DNA from: an uncultured Lachnospiraceae bacterium
GTDB taxonomy: Bacteria > Bacillota > Clostridia > Lachnospirales > Lachnospiraceae
Assembly (NCBI GenBank): GCA_947385425.1
Contig: CANDKY010000007.1
Coordinates: 1 to 61,659, forward strand
Direction of reading: 5' to 3'
Length of the DNA: 61,659 nt
Shown here piece by piece: positions 48,411 to 58,349 of the stretch (within the stretch, counting starts at the first letter, position 1; every line of letters begins with the position of its first letter). The notes below the pieces were generated by a model that saw only the letters and a program-made list of their open reading frames with translations, did no database searches and was not told the origin of the DNA. Made by a program: the position numbers and the translations under genes.

Positions 48411-50534
48411 ATGGGGAAAGCGGGAAAGAGGAAAAAGAAATATTGGATCTTGGGTTTTCTTCTTGCAGTGTCCATGGGAATGGGATGTGCGGGGGCGGAG
48501 AGCAGTAAGGATGCGGCGGAGGGCGGGAAGCAGCCGCAAACTGCAGGGGAAGAGAGGCAGGACACCGGAGAAACGGAAGAGGAAGGGCCAGAGAGCCGGG
48601 CCGGGGAGAATGGACGCGGGGAAGAAGGGGAGCAGCAGGAGGACTCAGCAGAGGAGAATGGCCAAGAGGAAGGGCTGGGGAGCCGGACAGCGAAAGGCGG
48701 CGAAACGGAAGAGGACGGAAACGGGAATGGCGGAACGCCGTTGTTTGGGAATGCCTTTGCATATATGGACAGTGCGGACTGCCTGTATCTGTGGCAGGAG
48801 GGGAGTGAAGAGCCGGTTTTGCTGACGGATGAATATGTTACTTTTACAACGGATAGCATGGGGCCGGAGTCTGCGGAGAATTCCGATATGGATGTATGGA
48901 ACTGGGTTTCCTATGCTCCGGATAAGAAGGAAATATATTTCCCGTCGCATATAAAAGTGCGGCAGTTTGAGGGCAGCGGAGCGGCGGTAGTTTATGATCT
49001 CTATGGCTATACGGATGAAGGAAGGACGAGGCTGCTGGCAAGGGATATCGCGGCATACCGGCTGGACGGGGACGGCGGTTTGTGGTTTAGCAAGGCAGCA
49101 GATCAGGACGGCATGGTATTATACCGGCTGGAGGGGGAAGAACTGGAGGAGATAGGAGAGATGGGCGCGCCGGCGGAAGCGGAATTCCGGATCAGTGCGG
49201 ACGGCAGTTATGTTGTTTTCCAGGGGAAGGACGGCGGCCTGTACGGCAAGGCACAGGGGGAAACTGCGAGAAAATTGGCAGAAAAGGCGGAAGGAAAGTT
49301 TTTTCTCTCGGCAGATAAAAGCAGATGTGTGTACCGTGACGGGAACCGGATAGGCATTGTGAGTACGCAGGGACAGGGGATAGACGGTACTGTGGAAACA
49401 GACAATGGAGGAAAGGTGTATGTGCTGGATGAGAATGCGGAATATGTGCTGGTGGTCGAAGAAGAGAAAGTAACATATGATAAAGTGCTGGAAAATGATA
49501 TGGGAAAGGAAGGGGCGGCCGGACAGCTTTGGGAACTGTTCGGAGAAGCGGAAGCAGAGTATTATATAAGGAAAGGAAAGCTTCATCTGTATGACGCGGA
49601 GGCGGGCCGGGCGGAAGTGCTGGCAGAGGGCTATTTGATGGACAGCATGGAATATGATCAGATGGAGCCGTTTCGCGGATTTTATTACTTTGAGATGATT
49701 GCGGGGGACGGGAAGCAGAAGATTGCGGCATCCGACTATTGTGCGCCTTATTCGGCCGAAGAAGTGTTGGAATCCTATGGATATCAGGGAAAAACTGCTT
49801 TGGAAGGGAATGAACTTTATTGGTATGAGCAGGCACAGGGCTATCTGATACACGACGGGAAGCTGGAGGTGTTGGAGGGGATAGAGCTAAGCGGCCAAAG
49901 TGAGGTCAGAAGGACTTACAATAAGCAGGATAAGAAGTTCTATGTCAGGATTATCCGTGCCGTACCAAGGTATGAGGGGAAGCTGAATTTTATGGATGCG
50001 GCGGCAGGAGGCGGCGAGGATGTGTATGAGTTCGATGAAGACGGGAATTACCGGAAAGTTGCGGAAGGGGTGCAGCAGGCCCTTGTGATTGGGGACAATC
50101 TTTACTATCTCAGGAATGCAGCATCGGGCAGGTTCCAGAGGCTGTACTGTCTGGACAGTGAGGAGTATCTGGCACAGGCGGATGCGATAAACCTGGATCA
50201 GATGCGTAAGATGGAGAAGACCGGGGAACTTTTCTATTTGACGGGGAGTTATGGGATATACAGTCTGCTCCCGGGGGATTTGAACTGCTACGACGGGACA
50301 GGGAATAAGCGGATAGCAGAGCAGATTTATCAGTTCCGGCTGTATGGGGAGGATTGTGTGGCCGCACTTCAGAATACGTTCGATCCGGACAGCGATGAAT
50401 ATTATGAAATGGTGATTGAGGGAAGCGGCGATTTGTGGAGCAGCAATCCGTGGGGCAGACTGCTGGTTTTTGAAAACGGCAGGAAAAAGACGCTGGCGGA
50501 GGAAGCTTTGTTTTTGATGAAAATCCAGGAATGA
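48411..50534 (+). CDS. Large lipoprotein, possible beta-propeller, in glycan locus
   Basis: A 707-residue lipoprotein: basic N-terminus, hydrophobic segment and lipobox MGC at about Cys26, then a Glu/Gly/Ser-rich acidic linker (about 30-110). The remaining 600 residues carry repeating short motifs such as YLWQEGSEEPVLLTD, LWFSKAADQDGMVLYRL and VVFQGKDGGLYGKA, suggesting a beta-propeller or related repeat fold. ATG 48411 has GGGGAGG six bases upstream. I do not recognise the family. The position inside the polysaccharide locus suggests surface binding or assembly of the glycan. Confidence 0.72.
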   Translation: MGKAGKRKKKYWILGFLLAVSMGMGCAGAESSKDAAEGGKQPQTAGEERQDTGETEEEGPESRAGENGRGEEGEQQEDSAEENGQEEGLGSRTAKGGETEEDGNGNGGTPLFGNAFAYMDSADCLYLWQEGSEEPVLLTDEYVTFTTDSMGPESAENSDMDVWNWVSYAPDKKEIYFPSHIKVRQFEGSGAAVVYDLYGYTDEGRTRLLARDIAAYRLDGDGGLWFSKAADQDGMVLYRLEGEELEEIGEMGAPAEAEFRISADGSYVVFQGKDGGLYGKAQGETARKLAEKAEGKFFLSADKSRCVYRDGNRIGIVSTQGQGIDGTVETDNGGKVYVLDENAEYVLVVEEEKVTYDKVLENDMGKEGAAGQLWELFGEAEAEYYIRKGKLHLYDAEAGRAEVLAEGYLMDSMEYDQMEPFRGFYYFEMIAGDGKQKIAASDYCAPYSAEEVLESYGYQGKTALEGNELYWYEQAQGYLIHDGKLEVLEGIELSGQSEVRRTYNKQDKKFYVRIIRAVPRYEGKLNFMDAAAGGGEDVYEFDEDGNYRKVAEGVQQALVIGDNLYYLRNAASGRFQRLYCLDSEEYLAQADAINLDQMRKMEKTGELFYLTGSYGIYSLLPGDLNCYDGTGNKRIAEQIYQFRLYGEDCVAALQNTFDPDSDEYYEMVIEGSGDLWSSNPWGRLLVFENGRKKTLAEEALFLMKIQE

Positions 50535-50550
50535 CAGCAGGATACAGTTT

Positions 50551-50584
50551 CTAAGTGCCGGTGTCTTTCAATGGTCTGGATTGG
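50551..50584 (+). repeat. MITE-1 internal fragment
   Basis: About 34 bases match 36556-36589 inside MITE-1 at roughly 31 of 34 positions, but no terminal repeats are present. It lies between the two lipoprotein genes and is probably a decayed copy. Confidence 0.65.
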
Positions 50585-50683
50585 GGTGGGAAATGGGAGA
50601 TAGATGGAACATATAGAAATGAGAGATAGATGAAACATAAAGGAATAAGGGATGGGCGGAATAAAAGAAACAGGAAGTGCCAT

Positions 50684-52288
50684 ATGAAGAAAGTAATTTA
50701 TATAATGGGGATTGCCGGGCTGGTTACGTTTTGCTGCGCATGCGGTAACGGCGCGGCAGGGCAGGATAGGACGGCGTCGGATGGGAATGGTATAGTACAG
50801 GAGAGTGCGGATACGGCGGAGGACAGGCAGCCGGAAGAGAAAAATATCAGGGAGGAGCGAAAAACGGAAGAAAACGGGGCGGACGGCGGGGAAGCCGAAG
50901 AAGCGGGAACTTCTTATGCCGATCAGGAATATTGGCAGGATGGGGGGTATGACGAAGATTTCTGGTTTAATGATGACTGGTATGAAGAAGGGTACGAGGA
51001 CGGATATCCCTATGATGAAGACTCGCTGCCTACCGATCCGGCGGCCTATGCAATGTCAACGGAGCCGGGGGCGGAAGGGGAATATCTTGCTCTCAGGGAA
51101 GGGGAGCAGGCCATTTATATCCGCGTGCCGCCGAACCGTACGGAGTACAGTTACCTGGAAAGCGAGGGGGCGTTCCGGTTTGAAATTCCCCATGACTGGA
51201 TCTGGGGGAGCTGTGAACTGGACGAGAGGCTGGACTCTTTTTGGGAGTATGCGGATGTGCCCTGCCTGATATGGGCGGTTGATGATAACGATATGGGCGA
51301 GAATGCTTTTTCCGATGACTGGGAAGGGGTATGCGCCTCCGTGGAGGAAACGGCAAAGACGGTGTTTGGCACGCGGTTTTCCGGGATGCGCAGCGGGAGA
51401 TATACGCTGGAAGACGGGCAGGAGGTGTATGCTTTCTGGTGTACGTTTGAAGGGGAAGACGGGAAAGCGTGGACGGTGAGCGCGGCGTACCGGTTTGGCA
51501 GGAAGAATATGTTAGAGTTTATCAGTATGAATACAGCGGGGGAAAATAAGAATATTGAAAACCTGGCATTGTATACGGCAGCTACTTATGAGGAGTACGA
51601 GGGGGAGCGTTACCGCGAATATGAAGGCGAGGGGCACTACAAGGGAATGAATATATGGGAGTATAAGAAGTTCCATAATCCTTTCGTGCTGGCTTATGAA
51701 CAGGCGAACGGGGAAGTATGGAGGCAGACGGTGGAGATTCCCGAAGAAGAAGATTATGTTGTGGAATGGAAAGAAGATCTTTTACCGGAGGCGCTTCGTA
51801 AGGTATTAGGCATTGAGGGGGAAATCAGGGTAAGTGATTTGCAGAAGATTGAACACCTGGAAGCGGCAGAGGAAGAGATGGAAGACTATTTTGTGATTAA
51901 TGAAGATCGTGTCGGCACAGACTGGGGAACTCTGGAAAACGGGGATGACCTGGTGGAGGACATCGCCAACCTGAAGAATCTGGTTTCCTTATCTTTGCAG
52001 ATCGGGAACATTTCGGATTTCTCACCGATCGGGGAATTGGGATTGCTGGCGGAATTGAACATTGAGGCAGGGAGGACGGTGACGGATATCCGTTTCCTGG
52101 AAAAACTGGAAAATCTGCGTTGGGTAAATCTGGAAAAAGCCAGACAGCAGATATATATAGATTCTCTGGATGAGGATTTATGGGAAAGGACTTGCCGGGA
52201 ACTGGAATATACTACTTTCTCCAAAGAGTATGACGGGGAGAGCGGCAAAGCATTCGATGGGCTGGATCTATCGGGATATATGGAATAA
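50684..52288 (+). CDS. Lipoprotein with C-terminal leucine-rich repeats
   Basis: A 534-residue lipoprotein: signal peptide with lipobox ending CCAC (about Cys20), a very acidic Glu/Asp/Tyr-rich linker (about 30-120), a central globular part (about 130-330; FRFEIPHDWIWGS, YAFWCTFEGEDGKAW) and a C-terminal segment (about 380-515) with leucine-rich repeat character (LKNLVSLSLQIGNISDFSPI, LGLLAELNIEAG). ATG 50684 has AGGAAG upstream. It sits in the glycan locus next to another big lipoprotein and may bind polymer or protein at the surface. The family is not known to me. Confidence 0.72.
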   Translation: MKKVIYIMGIAGLVTFCCACGNGAAGQDRTASDGNGIVQESADTAEDRQPEEKNIREERKTEENGADGGEAEEAGTSYADQEYWQDGGYDEDFWFNDDWYEEGYEDGYPYDEDSLPTDPAAYAMSTEPGAEGEYLALREGEQAIYIRVPPNRTEYSYLESEGAFRFEIPHDWIWGSCELDERLDSFWEYADVPCLIWAVDDNDMGENAFSDDWEGVCASVEETAKTVFGTRFSGMRSGRYTLEDGQEVYAFWCTFEGEDGKAWTVSAAYRFGRKNMLEFISMNTAGENKNIENLALYTAATYEEYEGERYREYEGEGHYKGMNIWEYKKFHNPFVLAYEQANGEVWRQTVEIPEEEDYVVEWKEDLLPEALRKVLGIEGEIRVSDLQKIEHLEAAEEEMEDYFVINEDRVGTDWGTLENGDDLVEDIANLKNLVSLSLQIGNISDFSPIGELGLLAELNIEAGRTVTDIRFLEKLENLRWVNLEKARQQIYIDSLDEDLWERTCRELEYTTFSKEYDGESGKAFDGLDLSGYME

Positions 52289-52309
52289 AGATGGTAAAGG
52301 ATTAATAAG

Positions 52310-53728
52310 ATGAAGGTATTATGGCTGTGCAATATTATGCTTCCTGCTATCGCGGAGGAACTGGGGCTTCCTTACAGTAACAGGGAAGGGTGGCTGACGG
52401 GGATTTACGGGAGGGTTTACGGACTGGATACGGGAGGGAAGGGCAGGAGGGGATCGGAAGGGGAAGCCGCTGCCCGTCCGGGGATAAGCGGGGGGCCGGA
52501 AATCGGTATCTGTTTTCCGGTAGAGGAAATACCGGACCGTATGAAAGAGAAGTGCCATGGGGCGGCCGGGTTCCGGTTGGGGAAGACGGGGGCAGTCTGC
52601 TATGCGTTCCGGGAGAACCTTGCGGCGCCGGAGAAGTATGATGCGGATATGGAAGTGCGTTTCCGGGAGATCCTGGAGGATTTCAGGCCAGATATGGTGC
52701 ATGTTTTCGGAACGGAATTTCCCCATGCATTGGCCATGGTGAGGGCATTCCGGAAACCGGAGCGTACATTGGTCGGTATCCAGGGATTGTGTTTTGCCTG
52801 TGCGGAGGCTTATTTGGCGGATTTGCCTGAATATGTGGTCCAAAGGAGGACATTCCGGGATGTCCTGAAAAGGGACGGTATCCTGCAGCAGCAGGAGAAG
52901 TTCCGGATACGCGGGGAGCGGGAAAAGGAAGTGCTTAAGGGTGTTGGGCATATTACGGGGAGGACGGATTTTGACCGGACGGAGACAGGGAAAATAAATC
53001 CAAAAGCCAGGTATCATTTTATGGATGAGACTATGCGTACTCCTTTTTATGAAGGGGAGTGGAAGGGGGAGGTCTGCAGGAACGCCGGTGCGGGTGTGTG
53101 CCCGGCCGTTGAATCCGGAGCGGGCAGAGGGCGTACAGGAGGAAAGTATGGCATTTTCCTGAGCCAGGGGGACTATCCGCTGAAGGGGTTCCATTATGTC
53201 CTGCAGGCGCTCCCGGAAGTGAGGAAGGAATTTCCGCAGGCTTATGTGATGGTGGCAGGCAACAGTGTGATAGAATACCGTACATGGAAGGACAGGATAA
53301 AGATTTCTTCCTACGGGAAATATTTACGGGAGTTGATAAGTTCCCAGGGGCTGGAGGGGCAGGTGCGTGTGCTGGGGAAACTTTCGGCAGAAGAGATGAA
53401 GGCTGCTTTTCTGGAAGCGGGGATGTTTGTCTGCCCGTCTTCGCTGGAAAACTCCCCCAATTCCATGGGGGAAGCAATGCTGCTGGGGGTGCCGGTAGCT
53501 GCGGCGCGGACAGGCGGCATACCGAGTATGATAGAGGACGGAAGGGAAGGGCTTTTGTTTGAAGCCGGGAATGTGAAGGAACTGGCGGAATGCATAAAGC
53601 GGATATGGAGAGAGCCGGAAAAGGCGGCGGCGCGGGCGGGGAGGGCCAGGGAAAGGGCGTTTTCCACCCACGACGGCGATAAGAATTATGAACGGCTGCT
53701 TGCCATATACAGGGAGATTTGCCAATGA
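52310..53728 (+). CDS. GT4 family glycosyltransferase
   Basis: A 472-residue GT-B enzyme. The N-terminal domain has DMVHVFGTEFPHALAMV (about 126-142). The C-terminal GT1/GT4 domain has FLSQGDYPLKGFHYVLQALP (about 282-301), AGMFVCPSSLENSPNSMGEA (about 367-386) and GVPVAAARTGGIPSMI. It uses a nucleotide-sugar donor in the cytosol. A non-conserved Gly/Arg/Glu-rich loop (about 40-65) and another at about 240-278 lengthen it. It overlaps the next GT4 gene (ATGA). Confidence 0.9.
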   Translation: MKVLWLCNIMLPAIAEELGLPYSNREGWLTGIYGRVYGLDTGGKGRRGSEGEAAARPGISGGPEIGICFPVEEIPDRMKEKCHGAAGFRLGKTGAVCYAFRENLAAPEKYDADMEVRFREILEDFRPDMVHVFGTEFPHALAMVRAFRKPERTLVGIQGLCFACAEAYLADLPEYVVQRRTFRDVLKRDGILQQQEKFRIRGEREKEVLKGVGHITGRTDFDRTETGKINPKARYHFMDETMRTPFYEGEWKGEVCRNAGAGVCPAVESGAGRGRTGGKYGIFLSQGDYPLKGFHYVLQALPEVRKEFPQAYVMVAGNSVIEYRTWKDRIKISSYGKYLRELISSQGLEGQVRVLGKLSAEEMKAAFLEAGMFVCPSSLENSPNSMGEAMLLGVPVAAARTGGIPSMIEDGREGLLFEAGNVKELAECIKRIWREPEKAAARAGRARERAFSTHDGDKNYERLLAIYREICQ

Positions 53729-54906
53729 AAATTACTTTTGTGTCCAATTATATAAATCATCATCAGATCCCTTTTTCCAACGCCTGTTATGGGGAACTGG
53801 GGGACGGCTACCGTTTTATACAGACGGAGCCTATGGAGGAAGAGCGGGTCGCCATGGGATGGGGAAGGGAGGTGGATGGTATTCCCTATGTAAAAAATTT
53901 TTATGAAGAGCCGCAGGTGTGCAGGGATCTGATAATAGACAGCGATGTAGCAATTTTCGGGTGGATCCGGCGGGAGGATTTGCTGGATGTGACGGCGGTT
54001 ATTGAAGAGCGCCTGGAAGAGGGGAGGCCGTCATTGCGTGTCAGTGAAAGGATATACCGGGAGGGGCAGTGGAAGGCGGTTTCACCGAGAGGGCTGGTGA
54101 GGAAATATAGGGATCATACCCGTTTCAGGAAAAAGCAGGTTGGGCTGCTTTGCGCCGGGGCATATGTGGCTTCGGACTTCCATCTTGTGAGGGCTTACCC
54201 GGATAAAATGTTCCGTTTCGGTTATTTCCCGGAGACAAGGCATTATACGGAAGAAGAGTTGGAGGACAGGAAGGAAAGGGACGGGAAAATCCATTTTCTG
54301 TGGGCCGGGCGTTTCATGCCCCTGAAGCATCCGGAATATGCAGTGCGTATCGGGGAGGAACTGCAAAGGGAAGGATGCAGCTTCCATATGCATATGGCAG
54401 GCAGCGGGGAGATGGAGGAAGAATTGAAGCGGCAGGTATTGGAGAAAGGGCTGGCGGAATCCTTTACCTTTTATGGGTATATGGAGCCTGCCAGGGTGAG
54501 GGAGGTTATGGAGAGGTGCCATGTGCATTTGTTTACGAGCAACCATCTGGAGGGGTGGGGCGCTGTGGTGAATGAGGCTATGAACAGCGGATGCGCGGTG
54601 GTGGGCAGTGCGGAGGCCGGAGCGGTGCCGTATCTGATCCGCCATGGGGTGAACGGGATGGTTTACCGCGGTTCTTATGAGGATTTTGCGGAGAAGGTGA
54701 AGGAACTGGTTAGGGACAGAGAGAAGATCCGGCAGCTTGGCCGGGCGGCTTACCGGACAATTTCGGATAAGTGGAACGCAGAGTATGCGGCCGGGGAACT
54801 GCTGCGGTTTTGCAGGGACTGGAAAGAAAAGGGGAGGATGATCCCGGCGGCAGGGGATGGGCCGCTGAGTGCCGCGCCGATTGTTGCGCCGGGGGTTTTT
54901 CACTGA
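53725..54906 (+). CDS. GT4 family glycosyltransferase
   Basis: A 393-residue GT-B enzyme that starts MKITFVSNYINHHQIPFSNA, the pattern of capsule or teichoic-acid GT4 proteins. The C-terminal half has FLWAGRFMPLKHPEYAVRIG (about 192-211), the catalytic-loop region HVHLFTSNHLEGWGAVVNEA (about 271-290) and GCAVVGSAEAGAVPYLI. ATG 53725 overlaps the previous stop (ATGA) with GGAG upstream. It would add a later sugar of the repeat unit. Confidence 0.9.
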   Translation: MKITFVSNYINHHQIPFSNACYGELGDGYRFIQTEPMEEERVAMGWGREVDGIPYVKNFYEEPQVCRDLIIDSDVAIFGWIRREDLLDVTAVIEERLEEGRPSLRVSERIYREGQWKAVSPRGLVRKYRDHTRFRKKQVGLLCAGAYVASDFHLVRAYPDKMFRFGYFPETRHYTEEELEDRKERDGKIHFLWAGRFMPLKHPEYAVRIGEELQREGCSFHMHMAGSGEMEEELKRQVLEKGLAESFTFYGYMEPARVREVMERCHVHLFTSNHLEGWGAVVNEAMNSGCAVVGSAEAGAVPYLIRHGVNGMVYRGSYEDFAEKVKELVRDREKIRQLGRAAYRTISDKWNAEYAAGELLRFCRDWKEKGRMIPAAGDGPLSAAPIVAPGVFH

Positions 54907-55000
54907 GAATGCAACAGCATTGGCAATAGGGATCCGCAGCAGGATACATGGTATTGGCAATAGGAAACGGAGACGGGAAGAAGAGAGGAGATTTCATTTT

Positions 55001-56809
55001 ATGAAACATTATGTGAAGGATTATCCAAGGCCGCAGTTTGTGAGGGATAATTGGGAAAATCTGAACGGAGGCTGGGACTTCCGGTTTGATGACGGCAATG
55101 TGGGGGAAAGGGAAAAATGGTATGAGGGTTTTGAAAAGGAGTATGAGATCCGGGTGCCTTTTACCTATGAAACAAAATTGAGCGGTATTAAAGAAGAGGG
55201 CCGCCATGACCACATCTGGTATGGGAGAAAAATACAGGTTGACGGGGACAGGCTGGAAAAGGAAAAGCTTGTGATTCATTTTGAGGGAAGCGATTTTGCG
55301 ACAACCCTTTGGGTGAACGGGCAGATGGCCGGAAGCCACAGGGGCGGCTATGCCAGGTTTTCTTTTGATATTACCAGCTTGGTACATAACGGGGAAAACC
55401 GGCTTGTTGTTAAAGTGGAGGATTCCTTTGATATGCAGCAGCCCAGAGGGAAACAGCGCTGGTGCAGTGAGAGTTTCCAGTGTTGGTATGTGCAGACGAC
55501 GGGAATATGGAAAACTGTCTGGACAGAGTATGTCCCGGAGGTTGGCCTGAAAGCGGTGAAGATGACTCCGGTGCTGGAGGATTTTTGTCTGGAAGTGGAA
55601 TACCAGGTAGACGCGCCGGAAAGTATGTGGGACGGGAGCCTCAGTATAGAGGCAACGGTTTCTTTTGAGGGGAAATTTATCAACAGGGTTTGTACGGCAG
55701 TCGTATCGGAACATGTGAATACCAGAATCGATATGTCAAAGAAAAACAGTGGTTTTGCATGGATTGTAAAAACGTGGAGCCCGGAGGAACCGAATCTCTA
55801 TGATATTACTTTTCGGGTGATAAGAGATACGGAAGTGACCGATACGGTAGGATCTTATTTTGCCATGAGGGAGATCCGTATAGAGCAGAGAAATATTCTT
55901 CTGAACGGCAGGCCGTTATACCAGCGGCTGATTTTAGACCAGGGTTATTGGAAGGATTCCCATTTGACGCCTCCGAGTGAGGAGGCTTTGATCGAGGATA
56001 TCGATAAGATTCACGCGTTGGGATACAATGGGCTGAGAAAGCATCAGAAGACGGAGGACGAAAGGTTTTTATACTGGTGCGATGTCAAGGGCATGCTGGT
56101 TTGGAGTGAAATGGCCGCGGCCTATGATTTTTCCGATTATGCGGTGGAGGAGTTTACGAAGGAGTGGCTGGAGATTGTGAGACAGAATTACAACCATCCC
56201 TGTATTATTACATGGACGCCGTTTAATGAGTCCTGGGGTGTCAGCCATATAGAGACGAAACAGGCGCAGCAGCATTTCACGGAAGGGATTTATTACCTGA
56301 CCAAGAGTATTGACAGATACCGTCCGGTCATTGTCAATGACGGCTGGGAGCATACGGTTTCCGATATCATTACGCTACATGATTATGAAGAGGCCGGGAA
56401 GATTCTGAAGAAACGTTATGTAGATTTGGAAGAGGAGATTTTCAGTACGGAAGTGTATCACAGTCTTTCTAAGTCCGCTATGGCAAACGGTTATGACTAT
56501 ATTGGGCAGCCGGTTATTATCAGTGAATTCGGGGGAATCGCTTTCAATAATGACGATAAGGGATGGGGCTATGGCAATAAGGTCAATACGGAAGAGGATT
56601 TTATTAAGAGATTTGATAAGATAACTACGGCGGTGAAAGAGATTCCTTATGTATGCGGTTACTGTTATACGCAGGTAACGGATGTACAGCAGGAAATTAA
56701 CGGGTTGATGGATATAGACAGGAATTTTAAGGTGGATGCGAAGATCATTAAAGAAATTAATGAGCGTCAGACAGGGTATTGGAGACGGATAGCTGCGTCG
56801 AGGGACTGA
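55001..56809 (+). CDS. GH2 family glycoside hydrolase
   Basis: A 602-residue enzyme of the beta-galactosidase/beta-glucuronidase family. Order: sugar-binding jelly-roll (about 1-190; ENLNGGWDFRFD, LWVNGQMAGSHRGGYARFSF), immunoglobulin-like domain (about 190-290) and TIM barrel (about 300-590). The acid/base Glu is in TPFNESWG (about 409) and the nucleophile Glu in IISEFGG (about 508). No signal peptide, so it is cytosolic. ATG 55001 has GGAGA upstream. Whether it belongs to the glycan locus or to sugar use is unclear. Confidence 0.9.
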   Translation: MKHYVKDYPRPQFVRDNWENLNGGWDFRFDDGNVGEREKWYEGFEKEYEIRVPFTYETKLSGIKEEGRHDHIWYGRKIQVDGDRLEKEKLVIHFEGSDFATTLWVNGQMAGSHRGGYARFSFDITSLVHNGENRLVVKVEDSFDMQQPRGKQRWCSESFQCWYVQTTGIWKTVWTEYVPEVGLKAVKMTPVLEDFCLEVEYQVDAPESMWDGSLSIEATVSFEGKFINRVCTAVVSEHVNTRIDMSKKNSGFAWIVKTWSPEEPNLYDITFRVIRDTEVTDTVGSYFAMREIRIEQRNILLNGRPLYQRLILDQGYWKDSHLTPPSEEALIEDIDKIHALGYNGLRKHQKTEDERFLYWCDVKGMLVWSEMAAAYDFSDYAVEEFTKEWLEIVRQNYNHPCIITWTPFNESWGVSHIETKQAQQHFTEGIYYLTKSIDRYRPVIVNDGWEHTVSDIITLHDYEEAGKILKKRYVDLEEEIFSTEVYHSLSKSAMANGYDYIGQPVIISEFGGIAFNNDDKGWGYGNKVNTEEDFIKRFDKITTAVKEIPYVCGYCYTQVTDVQQEINGLMDIDRNFKVDAKIIKEINERQTGYWRRIAASRD

Positions 56810-56860
56810 CGGATATGGAGATAGCGGGGGGAGCGGATAGAGTTTTGCATAAATTTTTAT

Positions 56861-56938
56861 ACCTGTGCGGTTGGCACTCTGTTTCCTCCCGGCGGCTCCT
56901 GGCTGCACGGGAGAGGACAGGGCGCCAACCGCACAGGT
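56861..56938. repeat. MITE-4 palindromic repeat, copy A
   Basis: ACCTGTGCGGTTGGC (56861-56875) and its perfect complement (56924-56938) close a long imperfect hairpin, flanked on both sides by short AAATTTTT-type sequence. A related, truncated copy is at 61604-61659. The element also sits where a terminator for the GH2 gene would be. Confidence 0.75.
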
Positions 56939-56981
56939 GGAAATTTTTCTGTTTTAAATTTTCACGGCAAATGGACGTTAT

Positions 56982-57515
56982 TTATGTATTATCATTTAAT
57001 TTGGCATATACATATGTATCTTTCCAAATAGCTTGTCCGGCTTCATCTTTCCAGAAAAACACATTTTTTCTAAAATGGGCTTCACGCTGAAATCTTAAAG
57101 CTTCAAGCAGTTTCCAGGAACTTTTATTGTTAGGGTCACATTCTGCATATATTCTATGTACGCCATTAGAAAATGCCAGCGTAATCAAAGCTTTGCAGCT
57201 TTCGGCAGCATAACCGTATCCCCAATAATTTCGATTAAATACATATCCTATTTCCAGTGCTTCAAAATCACGCTTGCCCATATATACATTTCCAATCATT
57301 TTATGGGAATTTTTCAATTCAACAGCAATCATTTCATCTGTACCAATGCGCCATTCAAGATTTTTTTTTGTTTCGTCAAAAGTTTGCGGTTTATATGGTT
57401 CGTATCTTACAACCTCCTCATCAGATAAATATTCAAATAAATCCTGAATATCTTCTTTTTTGTATCTTCTTAAAATTAACCTTTCGGTTTCCGCTACAAT
57501 TATTTTGTGTTCCAT
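56982..57515 (-). CDS. GNAT family N-acetyltransferase (RimJ/RimL-like)
   Basis: A 177-residue acetyl-CoA-dependent acetyltransferase. TERLILRRYKKEDIQDLFEYLSD-like start (TERLILRRY at about 10-18), GYVFNRNYWGYGYAAESCKA acetyl-CoA-binding region (about 90-109) and AECDPNNKSSWKLLEALRFQ (about 123-142) are typical of RimJ/RimL-type enzymes acting on protein N-termini or small amines. The gene is AT-rich relative to the window, suggesting transfer. The start has a weak CGGAGCG site. Confidence 0.88.
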   Translation of the reverse strand: MEHKIIVAETERLILRRYKKEDIQDLFEYLSDEEVVRYEPYKPQTFDETKKNLEWRIGTDEMIAVELKNSHKMIGNVYMGKRDFEALEIGYVFNRNYWGYGYAAESCKALITLAFSNGVHRIYAECDPNNKSSWKLLEALRFQREAHFRKNVFFWKDEAGQAIWKDTYVYAKLNDNT

Positions 57516-57596
57516 GTTGCACGCTCCGTAAACTAATAATCTTGGGCTTGTCTCTTCTTTGCAAATTTATCAATAACATTGTTGGGCATAAACGGT

Positions 57597-58349
57597 TTAT
57601 TTTAAAATAAGCCCGACCGGGCAGTGGTCGGAACCAAGGATGTCTGTGTAGATGCAGGCATCTTCCAGCCGGTCTTTGAGGCTTTCGGATACAAGGAAGT
57701 AGTCAATGCGCCAACCGGCATTTTTCGCCCTGGCGCTGAAGCGGTAAGACCACCAGGAATAGATGCCTTCTTTGTCAGGGTAAAAATAGCGGAAGGTGTC
57801 GATAAAGCCCGCTTGGGTGAGTATAGTGAATTTTTCCCTTTCCTCATCAGTAAATCCGGCATTTTTGCGGTTGGTTTTAGGGTTTTTCAGGTCAATTTCC
57901 TTGTGTGCAACATTCAGGTCGCCGCAGAAGATAACGGGTTTTGTTTTTTCCAGTTCCTTTATATAACGGAGGAAATCATCCTCCCATTTCATTCTGTAAT
58001 CCAGCCGGGCCAGCTCATTTTGGGAATTTGGGGTGTACACGGTAATCATATAAAAACTTTCATACTCCAGTGTGATAATCCTGCCTTCATGGTCATGTTC
58101 TTCTATCCCTATGCCCATGGAGACAGACAGGGGCTCCTGTTTTGTAAAGACCGCAGTGCCGGAATAGCCCTTTTTCTCCGCATAGTTCCAATATTGAAAG
58201 TATCCGGGCAGATCCAGTGTTATCTGTCCTTCCTGCAGTTTGGTTTCCTGTATGCAGAAGATATCTGCATCCTGCTCTTTAAAAAAATCTGTAAATCCTT
58301 TGCCTATACAGGCGCGGAGCCCATTTACATTCCATGATATTAATTTCAT
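57597..58349 (-). CDS. exoA: Exodeoxyribonuclease III
   Basis: A 250-residue AP endonuclease and 3'-5' exonuclease for base excision repair. [12 protein letters not shown] (N-terminus), [10 protein letters not shown] (about 31-40), CGDLNVAH (about 141-148) and the C-terminal RIDYFLVSE and GSDHCPVGL carry the conserved Asn, Glu, Asp, Asn, Asp and His of the ExoIII family. AAAGGACTGGC precedes the ATG. It is transcribed alone. Confidence 0.95.
   Translation of the reverse strand: MKLISWNVNGLRACIGKGFTDFFKEQDADIFCIQETKLQEGQITLDLPGYFQYWNYAEKKGYSGTAVFTKQEPLSVSMGIGIEEHDHEGRIITLEYESFYMITVYTPNSQNELARLDYRMKWEDDFLRYIKELEKTKPVIFCGDLNVAHKEIDLKNPKTNRKNAGFTDEEREKFTILTQAGFIDTFRYFYPDKEGIYSWWSYRFSARAKNAGWRIDYFLVSESLKDRLEDACIYTDILGSDHCPVGLILK

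Noticed and set aside
48107-48859. Pro/Ser-rich minus-strand open frames near the first large lipoprotein
   Set aside because: They are shadows of the acidic Glu/Gly linker on the plus strand and cross a gene boundary.
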